A stretch of DNA of 64,000 bases from Streptomyces finlayi (GTDB taxonomy: Bacteria > Actinomycetota > Actinomycetes > Streptomycetales > Streptomycetaceae): assembly GCF_014216315.1 (NCBI RefSeq), contig NZ_CP045702.1, positions 3,906,001 to 3,970,000 on the forward strand, in the 5' to 3' direction. Shown one piece after another: positions 8,808-16,586 of this stretch (within the stretch, counting starts at the first letter, position 1; every line of letters starts with the position of its first letter). The notes below the pieces were generated by a model, which did no database searches, was not told the DNA's origin, and saw nothing but the letters and a program-made list of their open reading frames with translations. The position numbers were made by a program, and so were the translations under genes.

Positions 8808-9437
8808 TCAGTGGCCGGTGCGGGGCCGGGCCTCCGCGGCGGCGCGGGCGGTGCCGCGCGCCGCGGCGGCCCGGCCCGGCCGGGCCTCCGGTTCGGTGGC
8901 GGCGGCCTCGGCAAGGCGTACGAGACGCGATTCGCAGTGGTCCAGCCACCGGGCCTCCGCCTCGGCCTGGAAGATCAGCTGCTCCACCACGAGGAGCCAG
9001 GCGACGTCGTCCCGGTTGGCCGGAGCCGCCGTGAGGGCCTGTGCCTTCAGCCGGGTGTACTCCTGCATCGCCTTCAGGGTGTGATGGCGCTGGGCCTGGA
9101 TCACCGCCCGGATGTCGACGCCCGGGGCGCCGACCGCCATGGCGAGCTTGATGGCCAGCTCGTCGCGGGGCGGGTTGCTGCGGTCCACGGGTGTCCCGAA
9201 CCAGCTGAGCAGTTCGCTGCGGCCGTCGTCGGTGATCGAGTAGAGGGCGTGGCCCGCGTCGTCCTCACCGTCCTGGACGACCATGCCGTCGCGTTCCAGC
9301 CGGCTGAGCGTGGTGTACACCTGGCCGACGTTCAGCGGCCAGGTGGAACCGGTGCGCGACTCGAATTCGGTACGGAGCTGGGAGCCGTAACGCGGCCCTC
9401 GCTCCAGGAGGGCCAGAAGCCCGTGACGGATCGACAT
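8808..9437 (-). CDS. PadR-family transcriptional regulator
   Basis: 209 aa. The N-terminal winged helix (MSIRHGLLALLERGPRYGSQL ... VYTTLSRLERDGMV) is the PadR signature, and the C-terminal helices (~110-180) correspond to the PadR-s2 dimerisation domain. PadR repressors commonly sense drugs or phenolics and control adjacent ABC pumps, which matches the exporter encoded downstream on the same strand. The ATG at 9437 sits inside the operator palindrome and has no nearby ribosome site, so the mRNA is probably leaderless. The regulator therefore likely represses itself and the pump. Confidence 0.9.
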   Translation of the reverse strand: MSIRHGLLALLERGPRYGSQLRTEFESRTGSTWPLNVGQVYTTLSRLERDGMVVQDGEDDAGHALYSITDDGRSELLSWFGTPVDRSNPPRDELAIKLAMAVGAPGVDIRAVIQAQRHHTLKAMQEYTRLKAQALTAAPANRDDVAWLLVVEQLIFQAEAEARWLDHCESRLVRLAEAAATEPEARPGRAAAARGTARAAAEARPRTGH

Positions 9438-9460
9438 ACTCAGTATGTATACCGAGTATG
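9435..9460. promoter_or_regulatory. Candidate PadR operator overlapping the padR start codon
   Basis: CATACTC (9435-9441) and GAGTATG (9454-9460) form an inverted repeat around a GTATGTATAC-like centre, an AT-rich island in very GC-rich DNA. It covers the start codon and probable -10 region of the PadR gene, consistent with autorepression. Confidence 0.75.
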
Positions 9461-9496
9461 CTCCTTCGGGCAAGCCCTGAAGCGATCGTGTGCGGC

Positions 9497-10315
9497 TCAG
9501 CGGGCGCGGCGCATCCGGAAGGCCAGGAATCCGAGACCCAGGCCGACCAGGGCGATTCCGGCCCCCAGCGACACCTCCTGGACCTGCCGCACGGCGGGGC
9601 CGTCCAGTGCCTGAGGAGCCGACTGCGGCGCGCCGGCCGACGTGCTGGGCGTGACCTCGGCCGGAAGCACCTCACCGATGTCCGGCTCCGGCTCCTCCTC
9701 TTCGAGCAGGGCGTCGGCGCGGGCGAGTTCCAGCGGCGACAGCGAACGTCCCGGCCTGGTGCGCCCCTCGCCCGCCGGCCTGCCCGCGAGGGGCGACCGG
9801 ACGGCGGAGGCGGACGGGCTCGCCGACGATCCGCCGGGCGGCGGCGCCGCGCTCCCGGAAGGCGGCCCGGCCGGACGGGAGGCCGCTGGGGGGAGCGCGG
9901 ACGGTGAGCCGGAGGGGACGGCTGGCGGCGACGTGGAGGCCGCCGAGGCCGAGGGTCCTGCGGACGGCCGGGAGGCGGGCGCTGAGGGCGTCGGCCCCGG
10001 TGCCGAGGGGAGGGGCGGGGCGGTGGCCGTGGGGGCGGGCGAGGGGCTGCCCGTGGCCGCAGCGGGAAGGTCGGCCGAACGGCTCGTACCGGGAAGGTCG
10101 GCCGAACGGGGGGCGAGCGCGAGGGGTCCCCGCGCACCCGCGTCCGAGGGAGGAGTGCCTGCCGAACGGTGCGCGGCCCCGCCGGGCGCACCGGGCACCC
10201 GCTCTGCCGCGTACGTCCAGCTCACGGGTCCCAGCACCGCCGCCGCGCTCACCGCCAGGCAGAGCACGCGGCGCGACGCCCGGGACCACCGAGACGGGAG
10301 GAGTCCAGGAGCCAT
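9497..10315 (-). CDS. Secreted Pro/Ala/Ser-rich protein with C-terminal membrane anchor
   Basis: 272 aa. A signal-peptide-like N-terminus (ASRRVLCLAVSAAAVLGPVSWTYAAE, cleavage after ~37) precedes ~170 residues rich in Pro, Ala, Ser and Gly. An acidic segment (LLEEEEPEPDIG) follows, then a terminal helix with an arginine tail (GAGIALVGLGLGFLAFRMRRAR). The topology is an extracellular stalk tethered by one C-terminal helix. There is no LPXTG or catalytic motif and the function is unknown. It lies between the PadR region and a receptor-like kinase; a wall-spanning or mechanosensing role is only a guess. Confidence 0.8.
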   Translation of the reverse strand: MAPGLLPSRWSRASRRVLCLAVSAAAVLGPVSWTYAAERVPGAPGGAAHRSAGTPPSDAGARGPLALAPRSADLPGTSRSADLPAAATGSPSPAPTATAPPLPSAPGPTPSAPASRPSAGPSASAASTSPPAVPSGSPSALPPAASRPAGPPSGSAAPPPGGSSASPSASAVRSPLAGRPAGEGRTRPGRSLSPLELARADALLEEEEPEPDIGEVLPAEVTPSTSAGAPQSAPQALDGPAVRQVQEVSLGAGIALVGLGLGFLAFRMRRAR

Positions 10316-10400
10316 GCGCTCAGAGTCACACGGGCGGATATGTCCGGCATCCCGGATGCCGCCCCGCTCCGTCGGACGGGTGTGGACGCGCCGACCGGTG

Positions 10401-12035
10401 TCAGGCGGGGTCGCCCGTGGAGATCCTCAGTTCGAAGTGGGCACCGCGCTCCGGAATGGCCGTACCGGAGGACGGGAACTGGTCGACGACCTGGTCCTCG
10501 GCGTAGGTGTTGCCCTCCACGTCGATGACCTTGACCGTCCAGCCCGCAGCCAGGGCGCATGCCTTTGCCGAGAGGATGTCCTTGTAGATGAACCTCGGAG
10601 CCTGCACCTTCTGCGGGTCGTCCGAGTCCTCCATCGCGTCCGTGCAGTCCTCTTCGTCCATCGTCCGGTTGCGCTCCGGCGGCTTGTGCTCGCCGGCCAC
10701 CGTCTCCCCCGTGCCCGGGTCGCCGGTCTTGCCGGTCTCCGGGTCGTCCTTGTTCAGGGTCAGCGCCGTGACCAGGCCGCCGATCGCGAGCAGCGCGACC
10801 ACGACCGAGCCCACGATGACCGGCATGTTCCGCTTGGAGCCACTGCCGCCGTGGCCGCCGGTCCCCTGCGCGGACATCGTGTACGGGGGAGGTGTCCGGT
10901 GCGCCGGGGTGGCCGGGCTCTGGTACGCCTGCGGGTAGCCGTAGCCGTAGCTCGGCGCGGGCGCCGGAGTCGGGGCGTACGGGCCCGGCTGCTGGAACGG
11001 CTGGTGGGGTTGCGGCTGGTACGGCGTCTGCACGCCCTGCGGTGCGGGCGTGCCCTGGTCGACCGGCGGGAAGACGGCGGCGCCGACACCCGCGCCGCTG
11101 TGCCCCGGTGCTCCGCCGCTGACGATCACCGGGGCGCCGGACCGGCCGCCCGCGTTCAGCACGCGGGTGACCTCGTCCTGCATCGCGGCGGCGCTCGGAA
11201 AACGCTCGTTCGGGTTCTTCTTCAGCGCGCGGGCGACGAGCGCGTCCATCGCGGGAGTGATCGAGCGGTTGATGGTCGACGGAGCGACCGGCTCCTCCTG
11301 CACATGCGCGTACGCGATGGCCAGCGGCGAGTCCGCGTCGAACGGAATACGTCCAGTGAGCAGCTGGAACAGCATGATGCCGACCGAGTAGAGGTCGGAC
11401 CGCGCGTCCACGCCGCGCCCCAGCGCCTGCTCGGGGGAGAGGTACTGCGGGGTGCCGACGACCATGCCGGTCTGTGTCATCGACGTCACGCCCGACTGCA
11501 TGGCGCGCGCGATGCCGAAGTCCATGACCTTGACGATGCCGCGCTTCGTCATCATGACGTTGCCGGGCTTGATGTCCCGGTGGACCAGGCCCATCTCGTG
11601 GCTGGTCTCCAGCGCGGCCAGCACGTCGGCCGTCACCTTGAGCGCCTTGTCGGCCGGCATCGCGCCGTACTGCTGGATGTCCGACTGGAGGACGGAACCG
11701 AGCGGCTGGCCCTCGACGTACTCCATGACGATGTACGGCATCAGCGCGCCGCCGAGCTCGTCCTCGCCGGTGTCGAAGACCGAGACGATGTTCGTGTGCT
11801 GGAGCTTCGCGACCGCCTGCGCCTCACGGCGGAAGCGCTCGCGGAACGACTGCTCGCGTCCCAGCTCCGTGTGCAGTGTCTTGATCGCGACCTGACGGTC
11901 GAGCGCCGAGTCGTACGCGAGATACACGGAAGCCATCCCGCCCTCGCCGAGCAGGTCGCGCAGCTGGTAACGGCCGCCCGCGACCGAACCGCCCGCGTAG
12001 CGACCCTGAGCGCCGTGTGCGCCGTCCTGGCTCAT
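10401..12035 (-). CDS. Transmembrane Ser/Thr protein kinase with one PASTA-like domain
   Basis: 544 aa. Kinase domain ~20-285: glycine loop LLGEGGMASVY (~27-37), VAIK lysine (~51), HRDIKPGN (~147) and DFG (~167), all catalytic residues intact. A Pro/Gln/Tyr-rich linker (~310-400) leads to a transmembrane helix (PVIVGSVVVALLAIGGLVTALTL, ~403-425). The extracellular C-terminus (~477-541) fits one PASTA domain (APRFIYKDILSAKA ... VVDQFPSSGTAIP). PASTA domains bind muropeptides or lipid II. ATG 12035 has GAGGGGGA upstream. It is divergent from a second kinase gene, so the pair may cross-phosphorylate. Confidence 0.93.
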   Translation of the reverse strand: MSQDGAHGAQGRYAGGSVAGGRYQLRDLLGEGGMASVYLAYDSALDRQVAIKTLHTELGREQSFRERFRREAQAVAKLQHTNIVSVFDTGEDELGGALMPYIVMEYVEGQPLGSVLQSDIQQYGAMPADKALKVTADVLAALETSHEMGLVHRDIKPGNVMMTKRGIVKVMDFGIARAMQSGVTSMTQTGMVVGTPQYLSPEQALGRGVDARSDLYSVGIMLFQLLTGRIPFDADSPLAIAYAHVQEEPVAPSTINRSITPAMDALVARALKKNPNERFPSAAAMQDEVTRVLNAGGRSGAPVIVSGGAPGHSGAGVGAAVFPPVDQGTPAPQGVQTPYQPQPHQPFQQPGPYAPTPAPAPSYGYGYPQAYQSPATPAHRTPPPYTMSAQGTGGHGGSGSKRNMPVIVGSVVVALLAIGGLVTALTLNKDDPETGKTGDPGTGETVAGEHKPPERNRTMDEEDCTDAMEDSDDPQKVQAPRFIYKDILSAKACALAAGWTVKVIDVEGNTYAEDQVVDQFPSSGTAIPERGAHFELRISTGDPA

Positions 12036-12335
12036 GACTAGCTTCCCCCTCGGCGCGCAACTGAGACGTGACGCGAAGATCCCGTACTCCGGCCAGTCTG
12101 CCCGAGGGGTACGACACGTCAAGCCAGGTGCCCGTTCCGTGACCGTACGCACAAGAAGCGTCTCGGAAGCGTTACAGGAACAGCATGGAATTTGCGTACT
12201 CGGCACGCGAGCCGATTGGATGGCCGGTCCCTCTCGGAACAGGGGTGTCGGGCGGAGCCTGTAGCGTGACGTGGCAATGCAGCAAGGCACCCGTGACACC
12301 CGCGGACGCGCGGACCGAAACGACGGCGAGGACTG
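12036..12335. promoter_or_regulatory. Divergent promoter region between two Ser/Thr kinase genes
   Basis: 300 bp without a gene. It must carry both kinase promoters. I see comparatively AT-rich stretches around 12170-12200 and a GTAGCGT near 12261-12267 that could be a -10 region for the plus-strand kinase, but no confident -35. Confidence 0.5.
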
Positions 12336-13934
12336 ATGGCACCCGGATCCGAAGCAAACGGCGGCGGAGTTTCGGATGGCACCGACTCCTGGGGTACCGG
12401 CGGTGTGGTCGGAGACGGGCGCTACCGGATGACCCACCGGCTCGGCCGCGGCGGCATGGCCGAGGTCTACGCCGCGGAGGACGTACGTCTGGGACGCACC
12501 GTGGCGGTGAAACTGCTCCGTTCCGACCTCGCCGAGGACCCGGTCTCCAAGGCCCGCTTCACGCGTGAGGCGCAGTCCGTCGCGGGCCTCAACCACCACG
12601 CGATCGTCGCCGTGTACGACTCCGGCGAGGACGTCGTGGGCGGCCGGACCGTCCCGTACATCGTGATGGAGCTCGTCGAGGGCAACACCATCCGCGACCT
12701 GCTGCTCAACGCGGAGTCCCCGCCGCCCGAGCAGGCCCTGATCATCGTCTCGGGTGTGCTGGAAGCTCTCGCGTACTCGCACCAGCACGGCATCGTGCAC
12801 CGTGACATCAAGCCCGCCAACGTGATCATCACGGAGTCCGGCGCGGTCAAGGTCATGGACTTCGGCATCGCCCGTGCGCTGCACGGCGTGCAGTCGACGA
12901 TGACCCAGACCGGCATGGTCATGGGCACGCCCCAGTACCTCTCCCCCGAACAGGCACTCGGCAAGGCGGTCGACCACCGCTCCGACCTGTACGCCACCGG
13001 CTGTCTGCTCTACGAGCTGCTGGCCCTGCGGCCCCCGTTCACCGGTGAGACCCCGCTCTCGGTCGTCTACCAGCACGTACAGGACATCCCGGTCCCGCCG
13101 TCCGAGGTCTCGGACGGCGTACCGCCGGAGCTGGACGGGATGGTGATGCGCTCGCTCGCGAAGGACCCGGACGACCGGTTCCAGAGCGCCGAGGAGATGC
13201 GCGGTCTCGTCCAGTACAGCCTGCAGATGCTCCAGGTGCAGGGCGGCCACACCGGTACGTGGAACACCGGCCCCGTCATGGCGCGCGAAGGCGGCCACAC
13301 CTCGCCGATGAGCTCGGTGGGCGGTACGCCGGCGATGGGCTACCCGACGCACGGGGACACCTCGCAGGGCCCGATCCTGCCGCCGATGAACCCGGATGAC
13401 GGCGGTTACGTCGGCGGCGGGCACAACGGCGGCCGCGGCCGCGGCAAGATGTGGCTGTTCGTCCTGCTCGCCCTGGTCGCGATCGGTGCGGGGGTCGCCT
13501 TCGCCGTCGACGCGGCGCAGGAGACCGGTACGAAGAAGCCGCAGACGCCCGCCACCACCCCGGCCTCGCCCTCGCCCTCGAAGTCGTCGGAGACACCGTC
13601 CGAGGAGCCGACGGAGGAGACCGAGGCGCCGGACACCTCCACGGGCGGCCAGTGGGAACCCACCGCCGAGCCCACCTGGACCCCCGCCCCGAAGCCCACC
13701 GAACCCACCGGCACGCCGACCACCACGCCGCCCACCACCGCTCCCGCCACCGACGGTGGCACCGGGACGGACGCGGGCACGGGTGACGAGGGCGGCACCG
13801 GCGACGAGGGCGGCACGGGCGACGAGGGCGGCACGACCGAGGGGACGACCGAAGGCACCACCGAGGGCGCGGCCGAGGGCGCGTCGACCGGAGCGGGCGA
13901 GGCAGCCGGTACCGTCGCGGGCACCACGCCGTAG
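12336..13934 (+). CDS. Transmembrane Ser/Thr protein kinase with Thr/Gly/Glu-rich extracellular tail
   Basis: 532 aa. Kinase domain ~30-300: LGRGGMAEVYAAED (~37-50), VAVK lysine, HRDIKPAN (~155) and DFG (~175), all conserved. The linker (~305-370) precedes one helix (MWLFVLLALVAIGAGVAFAV, ~372-391). The outside part has no PASTA domain; instead it is Pro/Thr-rich, then (GDEGGT)n and (TEGT)n repeats to the C-terminus, resembling a wall-spanning stalk. The kinase domain is close in sequence to its divergent neighbour, suggesting an old duplication with different sensors. Confidence 0.92.
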   Translation: MAPGSEANGGGVSDGTDSWGTGGVVGDGRYRMTHRLGRGGMAEVYAAEDVRLGRTVAVKLLRSDLAEDPVSKARFTREAQSVAGLNHHAIVAVYDSGEDVVGGRTVPYIVMELVEGNTIRDLLLNAESPPPEQALIIVSGVLEALAYSHQHGIVHRDIKPANVIITESGAVKVMDFGIARALHGVQSTMTQTGMVMGTPQYLSPEQALGKAVDHRSDLYATGCLLYELLALRPPFTGETPLSVVYQHVQDIPVPPSEVSDGVPPELDGMVMRSLAKDPDDRFQSAEEMRGLVQYSLQMLQVQGGHTGTWNTGPVMAREGGHTSPMSSVGGTPAMGYPTHGDTSQGPILPPMNPDDGGYVGGGHNGGRGRGKMWLFVLLALVAIGAGVAFAVDAAQETGTKKPQTPATTPASPSPSKSSETPSEEPTEETEAPDTSTGGQWEPTAEPTWTPAPKPTEPTGTPTTTPPTTAPATDGGTGTDAGTGDEGGTGDEGGTGDEGGTTEGTTEGTTEGAAEGASTGAGEAAGTVAGTTP

Positions 13935-13951
13935 GGGCCCGCGCCCGGCCC

Positions 13952-15004
13952 TCACTCCGTGAAGGCCGCGCAGACCGCCTCGTACTCACGCGTCCACCAC
14001 ACCGCCAGGGCCGACACCGCAGGGAACTGCGGGTCGGCCCTGCGGTCGTGCAGGCGATAGCGCCAGCGCAGTATCCAGAAGTCGTTGAGCCGCTCCCACC
14101 ACACCCGGTGCACCGCGGCGGCCAGCTCCGCCGTGCCCGCCCCGGCCGCCCGCCGGTAGGCTCGCGCGTACGCCCGGACCTTCTCCAGGTCCAGTTCCCC
14201 GGCCGGCCTGACGAAGAAGATCGCCGCGGCCCGCACCGCCTCCTCCGCGCGCGGCTGGACGCCCAGCCGGTCCCAGTCGACGATCGCGACCGGATCGGCG
14301 CCCCGGTAGAGCAGGTTCAGCGGATGGAAGTCGCCGTGCACCCATCCCGTGGCCGGTCCGTCCGGGGTGGGCGGCTTGCGGTGGGCGTGCTGTTCGAGCA
14401 GGGCGCGGCGCTCGACGAGCCGGTGCACGGCCAGCTCGTCGAAGGCGTCGCGGGGGCGCAGCCCGCGCGCCGCGGTCAGCAGGTCGTCGATCAGCTCGAA
14501 GGTGTCGGCGGGCTCGGGACTGCCGTAACCGGGCCGGGGCGGCGGGCCGCCGCCCGGCCCCATCACCTGTTCAAGACCGGTGTGTACGGCTCCGAGCAGG
14601 GCCCCCAGCCGGCGCGACTGGGCGGTGGTCAGCTCGGAGCCCGCCCGGTGGAGGCCGTCGATCCAGGGGTGCAGGGCGTAGCAGGTGCCGTCGATCACCG
14701 TGACCGTGTCACCCTCCGTGTCCGTGATGGGCGGGGCGACGGGGACGCCGAGCGAGTGGAGCCGCTGGGTGGCCCGGTGCTGGCGGACGATCGTGGCGCG
14801 GTCACCGGTGGCGTCGTCGAGGTGGTGCTTGTCCAGATGGTGCTTGAGGAAATACGCGCCACGCGTGGTGGAGACGCGGTAGCCGTGGTTGAGCAGGCCC
14901 TTGGTCAGGGGCTCGCAGGCGAGCGGTTCACCGGCATCGGGATAGCGGCGCAGCACCTCGCCGACCGGGGGAACAGGTGGACGGGTTGCATATGAGCGCG
15001 GCAC
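13952..15004 (-). CDS. Phosphotransferase (aminoglycoside/choline kinase-like, APH family)
   Basis: 350 aa. The protein-kinase-like APH fold is shown by WVHGDFHPLNLLY (~221-233, catalytic loop with Asp and Asn) and VAIVDWDRLG (~242, metal-binding Asp). An N-terminal nucleotide lobe contains YFLKHHL. The family includes aminoglycoside, homoserine, choline and sugar kinases, and the substrate here is unknown. GTG 15004 is taken as start; a 12-bp inverted repeat TACCAAATGGTA lies just upstream (15006-15017). The gene is convergent with the kinase gene, with only 17 bp between. Confidence 0.85.
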   Translation of the reverse strand: MPRSYATRPPVPPVGEVLRRYPDAGEPLACEPLTKGLLNHGYRVSTTRGAYFLKHHLDKHHLDDATGDRATIVRQHRATQRLHSLGVPVAPPITDTEGDTVTVIDGTCYALHPWIDGLHRAGSELTTAQSRRLGALLGAVHTGLEQVMGPGGGPPPRPGYGSPEPADTFELIDDLLTAARGLRPRDAFDELAVHRLVERRALLEQHAHRKPPTPDGPATGWVHGDFHPLNLLYRGADPVAIVDWDRLGVQPRAEEAVRAAAIFFVRPAGELDLEKVRAYARAYRRAAGAGTAELAAAVHRVWWERLNDFWILRWRYRLHDRRADPQFPAVSALAVWWTREYEAVCAAFTE

Positions 15005-15019
15005 TTACCAAATGGTAGA

Positions 15020-15445
15020 TCACGCTACGTGGCCGATTCGCTGACTTGCGTGGAAGCTCAGAGTGTGCAAGGTGACGAAGTGCGGTTCGAGCCGGAGATA
15101 GACCGGATCGAAGGGCTCGTCATTGGCCGTGAGAGGCACGGGACCGAAGAGTTCCCGCTGCTCGGGGCGGGGATGGACGATCCTGGCCGGTCCGGTGAAC
15201 TGCACGGACCAGGGGTCGTCGCCGCCGTCGGCCGCGGTGTTGAAGTTGTCCGCCCCGTACGCGATGACGCTGCCGTCGCACGCTTTGTGGTGGCCGAGCC
15301 CCCGGTGCAGCCGCAGGAGCACCTGGTCCTCGGCCACGATGTGGCGGGCCACGGCCAGAATGGGGAGCGCTCGCATGCTCGTCGCCAGGCGGCCGTACGG
15401 CACCCGGCCGAGCAGCTCGATCGCGTGGAGTTCCTCAGAGGCCAT
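15020..15445 (-). CDS. Pyridoxamine 5'-phosphate oxidase-like flavin-binding protein
   Basis: 141 aa. It has a split-barrel fold typical of small PNPOx-like/flavin-nucleotide-binding proteins: a start like LHAIELLGRVPYGRLATSMRALPILAVARHIV, then a central VAYG/NFNT segment and WSVQFTGPARIV. These bind FMN, F420 or heme in redox chemistry, and the exact cofactor is not clear. ATG 15445 is chosen because homology begins at MASEELHAIELL. It lies 15 bp upstream of the phosphotransferase GTG start on the same strand. Confidence 0.85.
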   Translation of the reverse strand: MASEELHAIELLGRVPYGRLATSMRALPILAVARHIVAEDQVLLRLHRGLGHHKACDGSVIAYGADNFNTAADGGDDPWSVQFTGPARIVHPRPEQRELFGPVPLTANDEPFDPVYLRLEPHFVTLHTLSFHASQRIGHVA

Positions 15446-15536
15446 GCGTCCACTGTCCGCCACCTGTAGGGCCGGGGTAAGGGTCCGCGGCCCCGGTTGA
15501 CCCGGGACCAAAGTCCCGTAAGCGCCGGAGCCGCGC

Positions 15537-15596
15537 GATCACCGGGGGTTCCGGCCGATCACCGCGGGTTCCACGCGGTCACCGCGGTTTCAGCGG
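15537..15596. repeat. Three 20-bp tandem repeats at the 3' end of the response-regulator gene
   Basis: Units starting at 15537, 15557 and 15577 share the pattern GATCACCGCGGGTTCC with exact 20-bp period. The third unit overlaps the response-regulator stop codon. The unit is too short for a gene; it could be a slippage product or protein-binding array. Confidence 0.7.
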
Positions 15597-16267
15597 CGCT
15601 CGGCCTGGAGGCGGGCCACGTACGCCGCGGCCTGGGAGCGGCGCTCCATGCCCAGCTTGGCGAGCAGGCTGGACACGTAGTTCTTGATCGTCTTCTCGGC
15701 GAGGTGGAGCCGCTCGCCGATCACCCGGTTCGTGAGTCCCTCCCCGATCAGATCGAGGATCTTGCGCTCCTGGTCCGTGAGGCCGGACAGCTTGTCGTCG
15801 CCCTTGCCGTTCGGCCCGTCGCGCAGCCGCTCCAGCACCCGCGCGGTCGCCGCCGGGTCCAGCAGCGACTTCCCGGCCGCCACGTCCCGTACCGCGCTGA
15901 GCAGCTCGTTCCCGCGGATCGCCTTGAGTACGTAACCGGAGGCACCGGCCATGATCGCGTCGAAAAGGGCCTCGTCGTCGGCGTACGACGTGAGCATCAG
16001 GCACTTGATGTTCTCGTCCTGTGAGCGGACCTCGCGGCAGACCTCCACCCCGCTGCCGTCCGGCAGCCGTACGTCCAGGACCGCCACGTCGGGCCGGGTG
16101 GCGGGGATGCGGACCAGTGCGTCCGCCGCCGTGCCCGCCTCTCCGACCACCTCGATATCGGCTTCGGAGGAGAGCAGTTCATGCACCCCGCGGCGGACCA
16201 CTTCGTGGTCGTCCAACAGAAATACGGTGATTTTTCCATCTTCGCGCACAAACGCAGTCTCACACAC
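15590..16267 (-). CDS. NarL/DevR-family two-component response regulator
   Basis: 225 aa. The receiver domain (~12-130) has the acidic pair in FLLDDHEVV, phospho-acceptor Asp in VAVLDVRLPDGSG, Thr/Ser in LMLTSYAD and Lys in VLKAIRG. The C-terminal LuxR HTH (~160-215) contains LTDQERKILDLIGEGLTNRVIGERLHLAEKTIKNYVSSLL (partial quotes of the helix block). No histidine kinase gene is adjacent, so it is an orphan regulator here. GTG 16267 has GGAAGGGG upstream; the internal GTG at 16249 (giving MREDGKITV) is also plausible. It is divergent from bkdA. Confidence 0.9.
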   Translation of the reverse strand: MCETAFVREDGKITVFLLDDHEVVRRGVHELLSSEADIEVVGEAGTAADALVRIPATRPDVAVLDVRLPDGSGVEVCREVRSQDENIKCLMLTSYADDEALFDAIMAGASGYVLKAIRGNELLSAVRDVAAGKSLLDPAATARVLERLRDGPNGKGDDKLSGLTDQERKILDLIGEGLTNRVIGERLHLAEKTIKNYVSSLLAKLGMERRSQAAAYVARLQAERR

Positions 16268-16586
16268 TCACCCCTTCCCTGCCGCTGCCGGCCGGGATAA
16301 CGTGCCGTTGTTCCGGCGGCCTGCAAGGCTGTTACCAGTGCTGTGACCAGCGAGAGTTCCCGTTTTTCTCGATTTACTTGGAAATCCAAGCAAAAACGCA
16401 GGTCAGAGAGTGCTTCGCAGTTATGCGCTGCACTGGGTAACGTGCCTTTGGCAGGGTGCTCGCCGGGGCACCTGTCACGCCTGTTCCCGGCCGAGCTGCA
16501 CCCACCCCGTGCACGGGTCCGGACATAGGCGAGCCGCACTGGTTCCCGGCAGACCCCGGGTACCGGACCGACGGAGGAGCACGCAC
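16268..16586. promoter_or_regulatory. Divergent regulatory region between response regulator and bkd operon
   Basis: 319 bp without a gene. It contains an unusually AT-rich stretch (16360-16400) with the hyphenated palindrome CTTGGAAATCCAAG (16377-16390), a possible operator for the bkd operon. A good ribosome site GGAGGAG (16573-16579) precedes the bkdA GTG. No small ORF with convincing codon bias is seen. Confidence 0.6.

Noticed and set aside
13784..13860. CRISPR-like array in the second kinase gene
   Set aside because: Repeats are coding (GDEGGT/TEGT) without unique spacers or cas genes.
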